The translations under genes and the position numbers were made by a program. The notes under the pieces are model-generated. The model was not told the DNA's origin and did not search any database. It worked only from the letters and a program-made list of their open reading frames with translations. Source: Ascaris suum (taxonomy: Eukaryota; Nematoda; Chromadorea; Rhabditida; Ascarididae). From it: a DNA stretch of 64,000 bases. Location of the stretch: the NCBI GenBank assembly GCA_013433145.1, contig CM024178.1:124001-188000 (forward strand), given 5' to 3'. The first letter of the stretch is position 1; each line of letters starts with the position of its first letter. Shown here piece by piece: positions 11,383-23,993 of this stretch.

Positions 11383-12858
11383 AAAATCGACGAAATTACG
11401 GCTGTATTAAAGTATCCAAAGTAAAGTAGCCTTGCCGGACTCCATCCGTTGCAGTGCACATATGGATGTCTAAGTCGAAGCATAGCGCTGCAGCCATTGA
11501 GTCAATGTCGGCTCCCCAACGCAGAGTATCCACAGTGTTCAGCGCTGTGTCCAGTTTCCATTACAGCACTTCGTCTACACTGTCATACGTGGCCGTGTTC
11601 ATGAACATCTCTTAAATCTACTCACACTCATTTATGATCTCGACTGTCATTTTAGCGCATTGTTTAGGGATTCCTCTGAAGCAGTGAACTGTTTGATAAC
11701 ATTCAGAATGATAACTATCCAAAGCTCAGTCTTGTGCGATATGTGAAGGAGATGAGAATCGATCGGATATCTGGGTGATGATGTCCCGTTCCCTTGATGC
11801 AACACGCGAATGCTGTGAAAGATCTAAATGAATCGCTCGCTATCTAATGCCAACGCCACATTCCATTGTTAGGAGCCTTTGTGCGAAATAAGCATGCTTG
11901 GAGCAGCCTTTAACATCCTAACGGCACTATGCAAAAGTGCGTTGCCCATTAACTTTCTGAAGGTTGAGCACTGCACGCGACTTATACCGTTAACAAGCTT
12001 CCGATCGGCTTTAGTCGACTTAATAACAGGTTGCACTGTCGAATGCGCAAACTTTGTTTCGACAGGCTGTGCCCTTGGAACGCTTCGGATGCGATAAACT
12101 GCTTACCGTGATGCTGGTCGTAAAAACAATTGCCGTCACCTCTGACTGCACCGTCGCTCATTCTCCTGGTTTTTTGATCGATTTGGAATGAACACGAGTC
12201 GGTGGACAGATAACTTGCACGTGAGGCAAGTACTTATTCTAAACTTATTCAGCCATTCTAGATTAGTGGCTCAAAACGAGTGCTCTTGATAGCTCCATCT
12301 TCTTTATGATCTCCTCCACATCTTACGCTTTGACTGGCTTCTTTGGCTAGAGTTGCGCATTTAAAATGACTGCTTACATCGAAAGTTTCCTGCTTTGTAA
12401 CCACCTGTGGTCGCCTGCAACGTAATTCGCAGTTCTTCGAGTTAGGACCATGTCGCCTTCGAGCTGCTTTTTCCTTCACAATCCTGACTTTCTATGTCGG
12501 AGAACAAGCGTTGCATGCAATCAAACTATATCAGGCAATTAACTAGACGCTGAAAGCGTCGATTGGCTTTTTACCATCAAAACGAACTTACAGTGCCCGT
12601 TATCGGTATGCCTATACGCGAAAGAAATGAAGTGATGAAAACCTGGAACTGCCGAAGTGAAGAATTCATAACCGATGCATATAACAATCGCACGAAAAAT
12701 CCACTCATGAAGAGTCACAGGGAGTTTAATGCAACTTAAGAACGATTGGGTCATTTCATTAAACTGCCGAGTGTCACTCCAAAGAATTCACTTTACCAAT
12801 AAGAACCCAGTGTCACGAATCACCAGAATAACGCATAAGATAATGCATAACGCGACAG
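11383..12858. other. Region between RT relic and inverted repeat, no gene seen
   Basis: No supported gene. Short open frames on both strands (72-73 codons at 11879-12097 plus and 12258-12479 minus) lack motifs. The region may be further retroelement debris, since it lies between the RT relic and the inverted 177-bp-family repeat, but I cannot show homology. Confidence 0.4.
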
Positions 12859-13054
12859 TGAAATTTATGGCAACTGCGCGTCAAATGAGAAATTGATCTT
12901 ATAGAAAAGTTCTTGTTTTTGTCTCAGCTTATTAACGATTCTGATAGAACGCATTCAATGCTCTTTAAGGTGTGCCTAGTCATTCTTTCCAAATCTCGTT
13001 CCTTTATGCACTTATAGGCCCTGATATATCGATGACTGTGCAGAGTTGTCAATT
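12859..13054 (-). repeat. Inverted copy of the 177-bp repeat, truncated at the array edge
   Basis: Read on the minus strand this matches the 10082-10402 repeat, including ATATATCAGGGCCTAT, GATTTGGAAAGAATGACTAG and GACAAAAACAAGAACTTTTC. At its outer end the family normally reads GACGCGCA(A/G)TTGACA. Here the match stops at AATTGACA, and the next base on the plus strand (13055) is the first base of the 15.3-kb array. The repeat is therefore cut at, or was the target of, the array breakpoint. Confidence 0.85.
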
Positions 13055-13700
13055 GGTCTAAGAGTCGTAGCAACGTAAACGTGACACTATTTTGGGCATT
13101 TCCAAATAAAATCCTACAATTTCTGCGTGGTACAATGTCAGTAGATTGTAATATGGTTTCGTGCACTCACACATATTATATCTGGACATATGGGACCAGG
13201 ACTCTATAAAAATAGTGTGATATCATACAGTTAGCACTTGCAAATTCAAAGTGCCACAAAGAACACTGAGTGCATTCATTCACAAATGTTATCGTCGATT
13301 ATCGAACTATATTGTAAGTCGGCGTACTGTCAGTTATGTTTGTGTATGCAGCCTAGAAGACTTTTGTTTACGTGAATTAGAAAGTCGTAGATGAATATAT
13401 GCGGCAGATGTGATGCCATCAAATTTATTTTATTTTTCCACGAAGTTATACTTTGCAATAGTTTTTAGATATCTGAAATCATGTTTTGCATAAATGCCCA
13501 TTTCTTGTGAATGGATGATTGAAAGTCTATTGCGCCAAATGGGATAATTTTTAAAAAAGGTAGTTTCCTGCCAAAATTTACCCATGGGAAGGACTGAAAT
13601 TCACAACATTTATATGTTCACAGCACGATCATATCTGAAGCTGAAGTGCAAAGTCAGCGAGAATTGTGAGACGACAGCTGAGCTCAACATATCTTTGCAG
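13055..13700 (+). other. Intronic or spacer start of unit, no gene seen
   Basis: No coding signal. By position it would be the 3' part of an intron joining the linker exon at the end of one unit to the Ig exon at 13701 of the next; for copy 1 the upstream partner is missing. Equivalent stretches open copies 2-4. Confidence 0.4.
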
Positions 13701-13842
13701 GGTCCTTCGCAGTTTGTGCAATCATTGCCAGGAAACGTAAGCGAAGTGGAAGAAGGTCACCGCTCCACATAGAATGTCAAGTCAACCATTGATACTACAC
13801 CTTCAATTTCTTCGCTCAAAGATGGACAAGCCATCACCACCG
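13701..13842 (+). pseudogene. Kettin/titin-type Ig domain, N-terminal half (broken), copy 1
   Basis: After an acceptor CTTTGCAG the exon reads GPSQFVQSLPGNVSEVEEG, the typical first strands of a kettin/titin I-set Ig domain. The downstream part, in another frame, gives DTTPSISSLKDGQAITTG, i.e. the C-strand region before the usual HRFR stretch. The two halves are out of frame in every copy because of one extra base (or two missing) near CAACCATTGAT. In copy 1 one additional base is missing (GGTCACCGC near 13760 where the others have GGTCAGCCGC), which leads to an early TAG. The exon would end at G|GTGTGT. The C-terminal half of this Ig does not follow; the next exons are coiled coil. Kettin assignment is by family pattern only. 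Confidence 0.7.
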
Positions 13843-14159
13843 GTGTGTAGTTTCTTGTCGTTTTTTTTTTGTTTGCCTTTCCGATCATCATCTGTCGTTT
13901 TGCTTTTTTATATGACAAATGAAAATTGGCAATCAATCGAGAATCCTTGCTGCTTTTTAGCTGCATTTATATGCAAATACGGTTATACATGATGTTACAT
14001 GATAAATATAGAATTCAGTACTACTTTGATACTTGTCTGCTACTTTAATAATGGAATCCAATTCAATACTACTTGTCTACTCTGAGCCCGAAACGGGAAT
14101 AAATGTTTTCTCGATTTTAATGAAAGTAGTGTCGGTAAAAATAGCGTTGACGAAAATAG

Positions 14160-15154
<995 letters not shown>

Positions 15155-15266
15155 AGTGGCAGAGCTGAGCTTGTGCTGGTCGTAGTACAGCTCAGATCTA
15201 ACGAAAAGGTCACATTCGATAGTAAAGAGTCGACAGAGGTGTGGACACTGGAATTATTCTTACTAG

Positions 15267-15308
15267 TGGACACCTCATCATCATGCAATTAGATGAAGAA
15301 CGTCGCAG
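15267..15308 (+). CDS. Putative coiled-coil exon 1, copy 1
   Basis: A small exon between the acceptor TTCTTACTAG and the strong donor CAG|GTGAGT. It reads GHLIIMQLDEERR and ends in phase 2. The last two bases (AG) join perfectly to the first base of the next exon (15555) to give an arginine and continue RRRNEEECLQIARF. This is the cleanest junction in the coil cluster. Function unknown; charged and heptad-like. In copies 2-4 the last codon region is CGTCGTAG instead of CGTCGCAG, which is silent for arginine. Confidence 0.5.
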
Positions 15309-15554
15309 GTGAGTAAAAATTTGATTTTAGTTTGTTTACTATCGCGGAAATTTTCCCGAAAATTAAAAGAAATATATTTGTTGGCCACACTGTCACAACA
15401 AGTGGCCATCTTCCGATGCATCAAACATCTTAAGATGGACAGTTAGAGATCAGGTGAAGTAATCATCAATTTTCACCTGAACGGTTGATGAAAAAGCTCC
15501 TTCAATAAAAGTTAATAGCAATGTTTTCACAACACGTATATGGATCCACTTTAG

Positions 15555-15628
15555 AAATGAAGAAGAATGTTTGCAAATTGCTCGATTTCAAGCGGAAAAT
15601 CAACGTCTTCAACAACGCTATCAAATCG
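15555..15628 (+). CDS. Putative coiled-coil exon 2, copy 1
   Basis: Acceptor CCACTTTAG, donor ATCG|GTATGC. The translation NEEECLQIARFQAENQRLQQ, followed by RYQI, is strongly helical and rich in Glu, Gln, Arg and Leu with i/i+3/i+4 hydrophobics, as in a coiled coil. It joins exon 1 in frame (phase 2). It ends with one surplus base, so it does not join the next visible coil exon (16143) in frame. Either an exon is missing or the gene has decayed. A longer open frame in another register covers the same bases and is spurious. Confidence 0.55.
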
Positions 15629-15719
15629 GTATGCACGATAAGGGTCGACTTAACCAAAATCGAGAAAGGGTTTCTTGTCTTATACGTTTTGCAATCTAAA
15701 TTTGCCGTTAGGAATTGCA

Positions 15720-15955
15720 ATTTTGCAAATGTTTTATATTTATCTTTAATCTCGTATTTAATCTTTCATTTATTATTTATATTTATCTCTATGTTTTTAT
15801 TTATATTTACATTTATAAGATATTTTTATCAATATAATATTCTTATCTTTATCCGTGTATTTTTAGTTTTATTCTATATCTGTATATTTTTATTTTTATT
15901 TTATCTCTATCTATACATTTATCTGTATAGATATTTTTATCAATATATCTATCTG
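15720..15955 (+). repeat. Degenerate TTTATN hexamer tract, copy 1
   Basis: A/T-rich sequence built from TTTATA, TTTATC, TTTTTA-like six-base words. It gives a hydrophobic Phe/Tyr/Ile/Leu open frame on the plus strand (spurious). Repeated at 31029-31264, 46300-46535 and 61594-61829. Confidence 0.7.
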
Positions 15956-16142
15956 TATGTTACTTTGTTTGCGATTAGCCGATTTAGCTAAGGTTTTTAA
16001 TGCTAGCCTTAGTATTCCTGAGGAAATTAGATAACCCAGAAAACATACGTAGCATGTTTTTTATAAATTCTTCTTCCTATACAAGTTTGAGAGCGCTCAT
16101 CTTACAGTTTTATTTCCAAAAAAAAAAAAAATTCCATTTCAG

Positions 16143-16230
16143 GTGAGTGATTTAGCCGTTCGATTTGAAGGTTCTGAAGAAACGCGCAAACGTGTGGGAA
16201 AACAACTCCTCGATGCGAAGGCAGAAATTG
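16143..16230 (+). CDS. Putative coiled-coil exon 3, copy 1
   Basis: Acceptor CCATTTCAG preceded by a poly-A stretch; donor ATTG|GTATTC. The translation VSDLAVRFEGSEETRKRVGK continues QLLDAKAEI, charged and helix-prone with heptad-like leucines. Length is 88 bp (3n+1), so it enters in phase 0 and leaves in phase 1. Neither neighbour fits directly: exon 2 ends with one surplus base and exon 4 starts in phase 0. Confidence 0.5.
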
Positions 16231-16834
16231 GTATTCAGTTAGGCATTTTATGAAATTTGGGAGAAGGTAGGCACACATACAGTTACATATATTTGGGCAG
16301 GTTAGATAAAGTTATAGCTGAACCAACTAAAACCTGATGAAAATCTGACAAGATAACATATTACTTGTGCGATTTATACTCTCCTCGCGCCCTCTCATGA
16401 AAATTCGTTTCATTAACTTAAATATGGCACTAAAGGCGGCCATAATATTATAGGCAGCCATAAAAAGGGTTGTAGAGGAAATTTTCCAATATAATGGACA
16501 TCACAGGTATGGACGTCACCCCTTCACGTTGTGATATGCAGAGGTGCTGCATACCGATTGTTTCTTCCCGCATATGTAACACTCATATTTATTGAAAAAC
16601 CCTTCGAAATCATCCTCGAGCAATTACAATGGACTTCATTAGTGCAGAGCATAAAGTATTACAACAACTAGTGAACGTTTTATTTTGGGCCGAGTCGTCG
16701 TTTATATTTTCGAAAAAATGAATTATATTATTATCTGATGGTTAACGTCTTAAATGATGAGCACTTTCATAGTGTATGATGGCTCAGTGGGAGGAAGAAA
16801 TTATTGTTCGCCAAAAACGATTACTTTTCTTCAG

Positions 16835-16994
16835 GAAATTCAAAGATCGAAAACCGAATTATACACAATACAAATGGAATTGAAGAATATTGAGGCAACC
16901 AACGAAACAATTCGATCGCAATTGGTCATCGCCAATGAGCGCGCTAATTCTCTTAATAAAACGGTCACCGATCGAGCAGCAAATATTAGACAGC
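16835..16994 (+). CDS. Putative coiled-coil exon 4, copy 1
   Basis: Acceptor TTTTCTTCAG and donor CAGC|GTATGT bound a 160-bp exon. It reads EIQRSKTELYTIQMELKNIE, then ATNETIRSQLVIANERANS and LNKTVTDRAANIRQ. This is a clear coiled-coil pattern with hydrophobic a/d positions, many charged residues and no proline or glycine, reminiscent of myosin-tail or paramyosin-like rods, but no specific family is recognised. It enters in phase 0 and leaves in phase 1. An upstream in-frame ATG gives a longer open frame (from 16754), but the acceptor makes the shorter exon more likely. Confidence 0.6.
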
Positions 16995-18090
<1,096 letters not shown>

Positions 18091-18259
18091 GATATAACGC
18101 ATTCGTGTTTCCATTTATATTTATATTTCCATTTAATCTTATACTTGTTGTCTGTCTTTATCTTTATACTTTAATTTATATTTATCTAAATATTTACGTA
18201 CTTTTTATTTTTATTTATATGCTTTAATTTATTTTTATATGTTTATACTTTATATGGAG

Positions 18260-18371
18260 TTGATTCATGAGGAGAATAATCGATTGAAGAGCGATCTAGC
18301 GGCTGTGAAGGAAAGATATAGAAATCTAGAATTCGAGGATAACGCTGTTCTGCATAAGATCAGCGAAAAAG
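18260..18371 (+). CDS. Putative coiled-coil exon 5, copy 1
   Basis: Acceptor TATATGGAG after a T/A-rich tract, donor AAAAAG|GTAGAG. It reads LIHEENNRLKSDLAAVKERY followed by RNLEFEDNAVLHKISEK, a very clear coiled coil with leucine/valine heptads. It leaves in phase 1 (AAA G), which fits the start GA of the following exon at 18491. Its own start is phase 0 and does not fit exon 4's phase-1 end. An in-frame ATG sits two codons upstream of the acceptor. Confidence 0.6.
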
Positions 18372-18490
18372 GTAGAGATGTTGGTGCACAGTAGAGAGAT
18401 GCTGAGTGTAGCTCCTATTCTATACGAAATTCTTTCCTGCTGAAAGTGGCAGGATTTAAAACAGTTATTTCAATTATATCGTTATTATAG

Positions 18491-18687
18491 GAAGCGTTTT
18501 CTTAGGGCGCTGTTTCCGTTCCTTTGGAAATCGAAATGAATTTGAAGAGCCGACGCCGCAAATAACATCAGTCAGGAATGAATCGGTGGCAGTGGTTACG
18601 GCAACTTTTCTTCATTGCACAACACAACTGAAGATTCCTACCATTCAACGCATACGTGGTGGCAACGTTATCGTCAACTCCGATTGA
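18491..18687 (+). CDS. Putative exon following the coil, copy 1
   Basis: Acceptor TTATTATAG. Splicing from coil exon 5 gives AAA G|GA, so the frame continues as GSVFLGRCFRSFGNRNEFEE then PTPQITSVRNESVAVVTA and on to a TGA at 18685-18687. The PxITSxRxxSVAV stretch resembles the first strand of an I-set Ig domain, so this may be the coil-to-Ig transition, but the rest of an Ig is not visible. It ends either at the stop or at a donor-like GCG|GTTCGT just beyond it. Family unassigned. Confidence 0.4.
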
Positions 18688-20826
18688 GCGGTTCGTGCAT
18701 AAATTTGCAATGCTTTAGTATTCGTTTGTGATGAAAAAACGCTATAGAAGGGAAGGTATAAACTTTAATAAGTGCAAATAGCGGTGTAGAGGAGTTTTTT
18801 TTTGCTAATGAAGTTTCGAATCATTGCAGAAACATTACTTAGCTCTTATCAACACATAGTCAATTGTCGTCTTGAGCACAAAAGTAAATGCTAGTCTGTG
18901 GATTTGCTCGTGAGGCGACAACTGATTGCGAATTGTTTTAGAAAATTCACCTCCATGTTTAACATGAACTGATCTCGTTGGCCGCTCACTTCGTCGCAAC
19001 AACCAAGTGGCAAAAATGGCAACACGAAATTCCCCAAAACATTCCGTTCTATATGAAAGTTTTTTAAAACCTTTATATTGCATTTTAGATTTACGTTTCG
19101 TTGATACACTTCACTACATTCGTTTGTTTATTTATGTTCTGTTAGCCGCTTCTGCTTATTATTTCATTTCATTATGTTAGGTTTTCAGACATTATTATCC
19201 CTCTTTATATTTATTTATATTCATATTTATGATTATATTATGTTAACACAAACTTGTGTTTATGGTGAGCGCACAAAATGTCGCGCTAGTTCATTTTTAA
19301 TTTGTAATTTATATTTACTGTAAAACTGATATTTACTTGCAAGACCGCATTATGTGTTACCACAAACTTCTATAGTTCAGACGAACTGCAAGGAAATGTT
19401 TTTGAGCCAAAAATCTATCCTCGTTCTTTTCACTACCACGTATTTGTATCAGATGAGCCATCCAATGAAAATATGGTCATTTCCGTGTTTCTATCTATTT
19501 TTCAAATTTGCTCTCCCCTTATTTTCTTTGAATTTCTGAGGGCGTCGATCATTTCTTCATATTTTATCCATTGTAATAGAACGTGTTACTGCATTGTGTG
19601 TTGAGAATTCTCAATGCCTAGACGAGCAGAGAAATTCTTTCTATTGCAACGTCACTGGCATATTGCACTCTGCTAAACGTATCTTTTTTTTCGTTCAATG
19701 ACGCCAATGCCTGATTGCTCTACATAAACGAAATCAAATACGCTCCCCAACTAACATTCGATCGCATTTCATTCATTCACTCTTGTTTGTTTGGTATCAC
19801 TCGTGTGTCGATGTGTATTTTCTATGCGTTTAATTTTGCAATGAGGAAAGCGCTGCCGGCTGCGCAAGTTTACTGCATATAGTTGCACTTAAATGTATAA
19901 TATTTTGTATCAGTGCGCCACACTCATTTACAAAGGCTTTTAGAGGAAGTGATGGCAATGAATTCGAATTGAATTTCATTTGGCTATATGCGCAAATGCG
20001 CAACCGGCGCGGTCATCTTCTTGCTCGTGTTTTATATATGAATGGTCCCATTATCATAGAATGTCGATGTTGTACTATCTTATATTGTATTATTTCATGA
20101 TCATTTTGAAGGATCGAATCATCCAGGATAATGAGGGATGAAATGAGGATGTGTGAAGGTGATCGTTTCATGTGAAAGATGGGTTATTCATAAGAGTAAA
20201 GGCGCAGCTCCTTTTCGGGTTGTCCTCTTAGAAGAAAGCTTTTTCGTAGATGACGACGAATTATCGCGGCTATTCAGTTTATCCTCCGCTGCAGTTTCTA
20301 CTATAAAAAAGGAATTTGTCGGTGAAAATGTGCCATTGCCTCAGGCGTTAATGCGAACCCAGTTATTGCAATGAACGGTTGAAAAACCGATTATATGGCA
20401 CTGAGCTGCTTGTATCAAACGGCTGATCTAGCTAAAACTGTGGAACAAGTGGGTGGAAATGACAAGATTTCATGTCTGTGTCCATATCATCAATAATACA
20501 CTGTATCGTAAGTGTACAAGTTTCTGATACAGATGAAACCTCACATTTATAGCTGTTTATTTCTCGGCTTGTGGCTAGTGCTCTAAATCGAATAATCCGT
20601 GAGCTGTTCACAGAGCATTTCATAAGTACTCAGCTGCCTCTCCTTCATATTAAACTAACGACTTCTTTGTATTACAAAATATTTAGAGATTTTTTTTTCG
20701 TTTGATATCAAAACTATCTTCTGTTATGGGATATTCATGTGAGCACCAGTCACCTGTTTCTTTACAGTTGACTGCAGACTTAAATATTTATACATCGTTT
20801 AATTACAGGTGATTTCATCGTAAAAG
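18688..20826 (+). other. Long intron-like stretch, copy 1, little recognised
   Basis: Mostly A/T-rich non-coding sequence. The only frame I would flag is 20153-20374 (plus), an acidic, serine-rich translation (VVLLEESFFVDDDELSRLFS). It is open in copy 1 but loses 14 bp (20286-20299, containing a CTGCAG acceptor-like site) in copies 2 and 3. No family is recognised. Equivalent stretches lie at 33989-36113 and 49286-51410. Confidence 0.35.
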
Positions 20827-21021
20827 AACACCGAATCCGAATCACGTTGGCAATTATCGGTCGCGGCCAATGAGCGTAAAACAAACACTTTAAAATGAAC
20901 TTGATAATCTTCTAGGCGTATCGCTCAACTACAGTCCAAGAAGAGAGGCATACATGAGAAGATAGAAGAGGTGACGAGAATTCGCATAACGCTCATTAAG
21001 AAAATTGAAGTCGTTAGTTAA
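20827..21021 (+). CDS. Putative coil exon pair 7-8, copy 1
   Basis: Two short charged segments. 20827-20875, after an acceptor-like GTAAAAG, reads NTESESRWQLSVAANE and ends at GAGC|GTAAAA. Forty bases later, after CTTCTAG, 20916-21021 reads RIAQLQSKKRGIHEKIEEVT then RIRITLIKKIEVVS and meets TAA at 21019. The second part is a convincing coiled coil. A 40-bp intron would be short but typical of nematodes. The phases (1 into 2) do not fit, so either the boundary is misread or the pair is decayed. Confidence 0.4.
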
Positions 21022-21514
21022 AACCTTTTTTTGCCATTTAGAAGGGCACTGATAGGATTCCCATCGATCCTTAACATGTTTCCTAGTGTAGAGTAATCAT
21101 ACGTTACGACTTTTGACACATATGTCAATTTCTAGAGTAATGACTTAATAACAATACTTTACGGTAGCCGTTTACAGTAATTCGCAATTAGAAGCACAAT
21201 TTGCAGTAACCATTCTCTGAATTATAGAGGGAACTTACCGTTCTATTGCCCATAGGTTTCTATTCAAAGCTGTATAGTGTTGAGCGGTGAATGCTTGCAC
21301 TCATCTTGACATAAGTTTAACCTCAACACGATTTTATACATGATATTAACCTTGCATGAATGCTTGAAGTGCACTAAATATGAATAGTCTTGCTTTAATT
21401 GAGAAGAAGATTTGTATCAAAAATAGAGTGAAATTCAATCATTGAGCACTGTCGTGTAGACAAGCGCAAAAATGATTCTCAAACAGCATTGAACAATAGC
21501 TTATTAATTTATAG

Positions 21515-21618
21515 GTGTGATTGGAAATTCGAAGCGGAAAGAAATTTGCTATCGCGGAGGGCGCGAAATTCCATTTTATCGATGCATTCGGATTAAAGGA
21601 GGTCCTTTGACTTTTCAG
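21515..21618 (+). CDS. Possible Ig-fragment exon 9, copy 1
   Basis: Between the acceptor TTTATAG and CAG|GTATAA a frame reads VIGNSKRKEICYRGGREIPF, continuing RCIRIKGGPLTFQ. The YRGGREI stretch resembles the C-strand region of I-set Ig domains (WYRxGxEI), but the conserved tryptophan is absent. It precedes a much better Ig piece at 21989. Copy 1 differs from copies 2 and 3 by one SNP (ATTCCATTT versus ATTTCATTT). Weak call. Confidence 0.3.
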
Positions 21619-21754
21619 GTATAATTGAATTTCTATTTTTCAGCGAATATTTTGAGTTTTAGCTAGGCACCTGATTACCTATTCACCTGAGTATCCCTTA
21701 TCATTACTCCAATATCGCATACTTTGAGGATGGAAAACTTCTGTTCGATGCGTA

Positions 21755-21955
21755 AATGTTTATATTTAATAATTATATTAAAAATATGAATGTAAAATAT
21801 AAATGCGCCATCTTTATATTTTGTATTTATTTTTTTAATACTTATATTTATATTTATAATTTGTATTTTTTTAATTTATTAATTAATATTAATACTTATA
21901 ATTTATAATATTTATAATATTTCTATTTTTAATAATTTTTTTAATATTCAACTTG
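21755..21955 (+). repeat. Degenerate A/T-rich tract, copy 1
   Basis: TTTATATTTATAATTT-type sequence with short six-base periodicity and no coding potential. It lies in the intron just before the Ig exon at 21989. Equivalents are at 37042-37242 and 52339-52539. Confidence 0.6.
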
Positions 21956-21988
21956 CAAAATGTGTGAAAAATATGTGTTATATTGCAG

Positions 21989-22118
21989 AGCGAAAACAGA
22001 GTACAATCCTCACACTGGCATTTGCCTATCGACCATACCTCAGATGTTCACTGACGATATTGGCGAGCGCACGTGTAAAGCGAATGACACAAACGGAGTG
22101 GGTGAAAGTTGTGCACAT
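21989..22118 (+). CDS. I-set Ig domain, C-terminal half (exon 10), copy 1
   Basis: Acceptor TATATTGCAG and strong donor CAT|GTAAGT. The translation AKTEYNPHTGICLSTIPQMF then TDDIGERTCKANDTNGVGES matches the E-F-G strands of titin/kettin I-set Ig domains (L-x-I-P-x-x-x-x-x-D-x-G-x-Y-x-C-x-A-x-N-x-x-G). The tyrosine-corner residue before the second cysteine is arginine here (DIGERTC instead of DIGEYTC), which would be unusual in a folded Ig. The N-terminal half is not clearly present upstream. The same exon occurs at 37276-37405 and 52573-52702. Confidence 0.65.
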
Positions 22119-23167
22119 GTAAGTTATTCGTCAATCTTTTATGCTGCAACAATCATGTCGTTTTAAATCTTATTGCGATTAGCACTAGGGGAATGAGCTT
22201 TTTTTGTTACTGGATTATTTACTGCCATTATTAGTTTGTTGAGGTGTTCAGATGACGATATATATGAGGGATTTTTTCAAACATCGCTCTGAGGCCTCAT
22301 GCAAGAAATTCCATTCATGTGGATCTTACTGTTTTTAACCTCTCTTGGTGTTTAAGGTACCGAGTTTATTCCTCTGAGAATAAGGGGTGATGTCGCATCG
22401 CGCATTGCTAGGCTGATATTTGTCTGTCTTCATGCACCTTTTTGGGGACACTGTACTTTGTTCCTGTGAGAGGTTTATAAATGCTTGATAAACAGGATCG
22501 ATTGCTTATGCAGAAAGCCACAGCTATGCAGTTCGATACATATAGTTGATTGCTATGCTTGATTGATCTCCTTCTAAGCTTAGTTTTATTCTAATCGACC
22601 ATGCCTTCATGTATTATTGGCATTTAAATATTCCATGAAACGTGGAGCAAAGTTTAGCTGTACATGCGTTCGAATGATTTAAAAGCATATCCGTGGTTGA
22701 GGTATAGCCGCTTAACGATTTTATTGCAGCAATTTGCTGCGCGAGATGTTCAGCATTGCTTCACTGTTTTTGAACAATGGGCAGCCGGCTGGTCGGATTG
22801 ATTGATTCGCAGAGCTCATATATCATGTCATTTTAATGATGCAGCCCTTATTTGTCTATATCTTCATGCAGATATTTGCAGTTATTACCTCGCGACGAGT
22901 ATAACAGATGGTTCCACGATGAGTAATCGCAAATCGCAAAAGAGAGGAAGGATACGATGCTCGCTCAATCGCAACAAGCTCAACAAGGTTCTATTTTCTG
23001 CAACACAGTGAGGCATTTCATTGTGAGGTGTTGTCCCCTATAGAATCATTTCCAATTCTATCTATCCGGGGAATTGTTTTTCATCGAAGATAGATCAAAT
23101 ACTCGATGAGTTGTTATTTTTTTCACTGGATAACTTGTTTCGGATAACTCATTTATATTCTAAACAG
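22119..23167 (+). other. Intron-like stretch, copy 1
   Basis: By splice signals this is an intron (GTAAGT at 22119; ...CTAAACAG at 23167) of about 1.05 kb between two Ig-like pieces in matching phase 0. A 69-codon open frame inside it (22802-23011) has no motif. Equivalents lie at 37406-38454 and 52703-53751. Confidence 0.4.
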
Positions 23168-23287
23168 GGTGATCGTGAAGTCTATGTCGCCAGCATTACA
23201 GCAAACAATTCCGTCTGTTCATCACTTGTTGATCCAGTTATCCTTTCTATTGCATTTGCAATAATCGATGTAGTGCGATTGCTTTGA
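23168..23287 (+). CDS. Possible Ig-end exon 11, copy 1
   Basis: After the acceptor TCTAAACAG the frame reads GDREVYVASITANNSVCSSL, then VDPVILSI, before a TGA at 23285. The pattern resembles an Ig F-G strand and end (D-x-x-V-Y-x-x-x-I-T-x-x-N-x-x-x-x-S-S), and the phase matches the exon ending at 22118. The aspartate-glycine of the tyrosine corner is changed (DREVY), and there is no clear donor before the stop. Weak to moderate call. Repeated at 38455-38574 and 53752-53871. Confidence 0.35.
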   Translation, partial: GDREVYVASITANNSVCSSLVDPVILSIAFAIIDVVRLL

Positions 23288-23993
23288 ATTTTACATCGCC
23301 AAAGTTTAACGCCCTTCACGAACAATGTTCGGTACCAAGGTGGTGGTAAATCTCTATACTTATGATAAAGGAACAGGTTTATTATGGAATCTCATGTCAA
23401 GCATCGGAATAATCGGTATCCAGGTGATATTTTAATGCCTGCGTGCATGTCGGTTTTCCACTGTGATTAAATTAGTGCCAGATCATTGTACGGTGATTGC
23501 GTCATTTCGTTTGGTAAGGTTGAATTTAAAGCGGCGTTATGGCAACGTGTGCATGTAAAGATGCTTCCATGGAAATTTTCAACTCGGGTCCTACTGAACC
23601 TAGAGTCACGAAATCCGATGATGCAATTTTTGCCGCAGTTTAGCTTGTCGTATTAACATTTGGGACTTCACCCTATGCCGGTCGGATCGCGCGAAATGAA
23701 TCCTTTTCACAAGGTTTTTACGATTGATTAAATCAGCTAAGATATGATCCGATCATTTAAGATATGCATGATGTATCGCGGGCATTTTTTTTCTGTGTTG
23801 GATAATCACCAATTGATTGATCACTGAGCAAAATTCTAAACCTTCTTGGACGTTACTTTTCAGTTGTGGTAGTGGAGAAGTGTTTGCCCTGATGTATTTT
23901 CGTGAACATATTTGCATTTTTATTTAACATTCATCTACCTAAAAATTTGATGAGAAATACATTTGAATCTCTATGAGCGGATGAATTTTTCAG

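Noticed and set aside
15521..15991. 156-codon frame with a hydrophobic tail, repeated in every copy
   Set aside because: Its first third overlaps coil exon 2 in the wrong register, and the rest is the TTTATN tract read as Phe/Tyr/Ile/Leu. Not a membrane protein.
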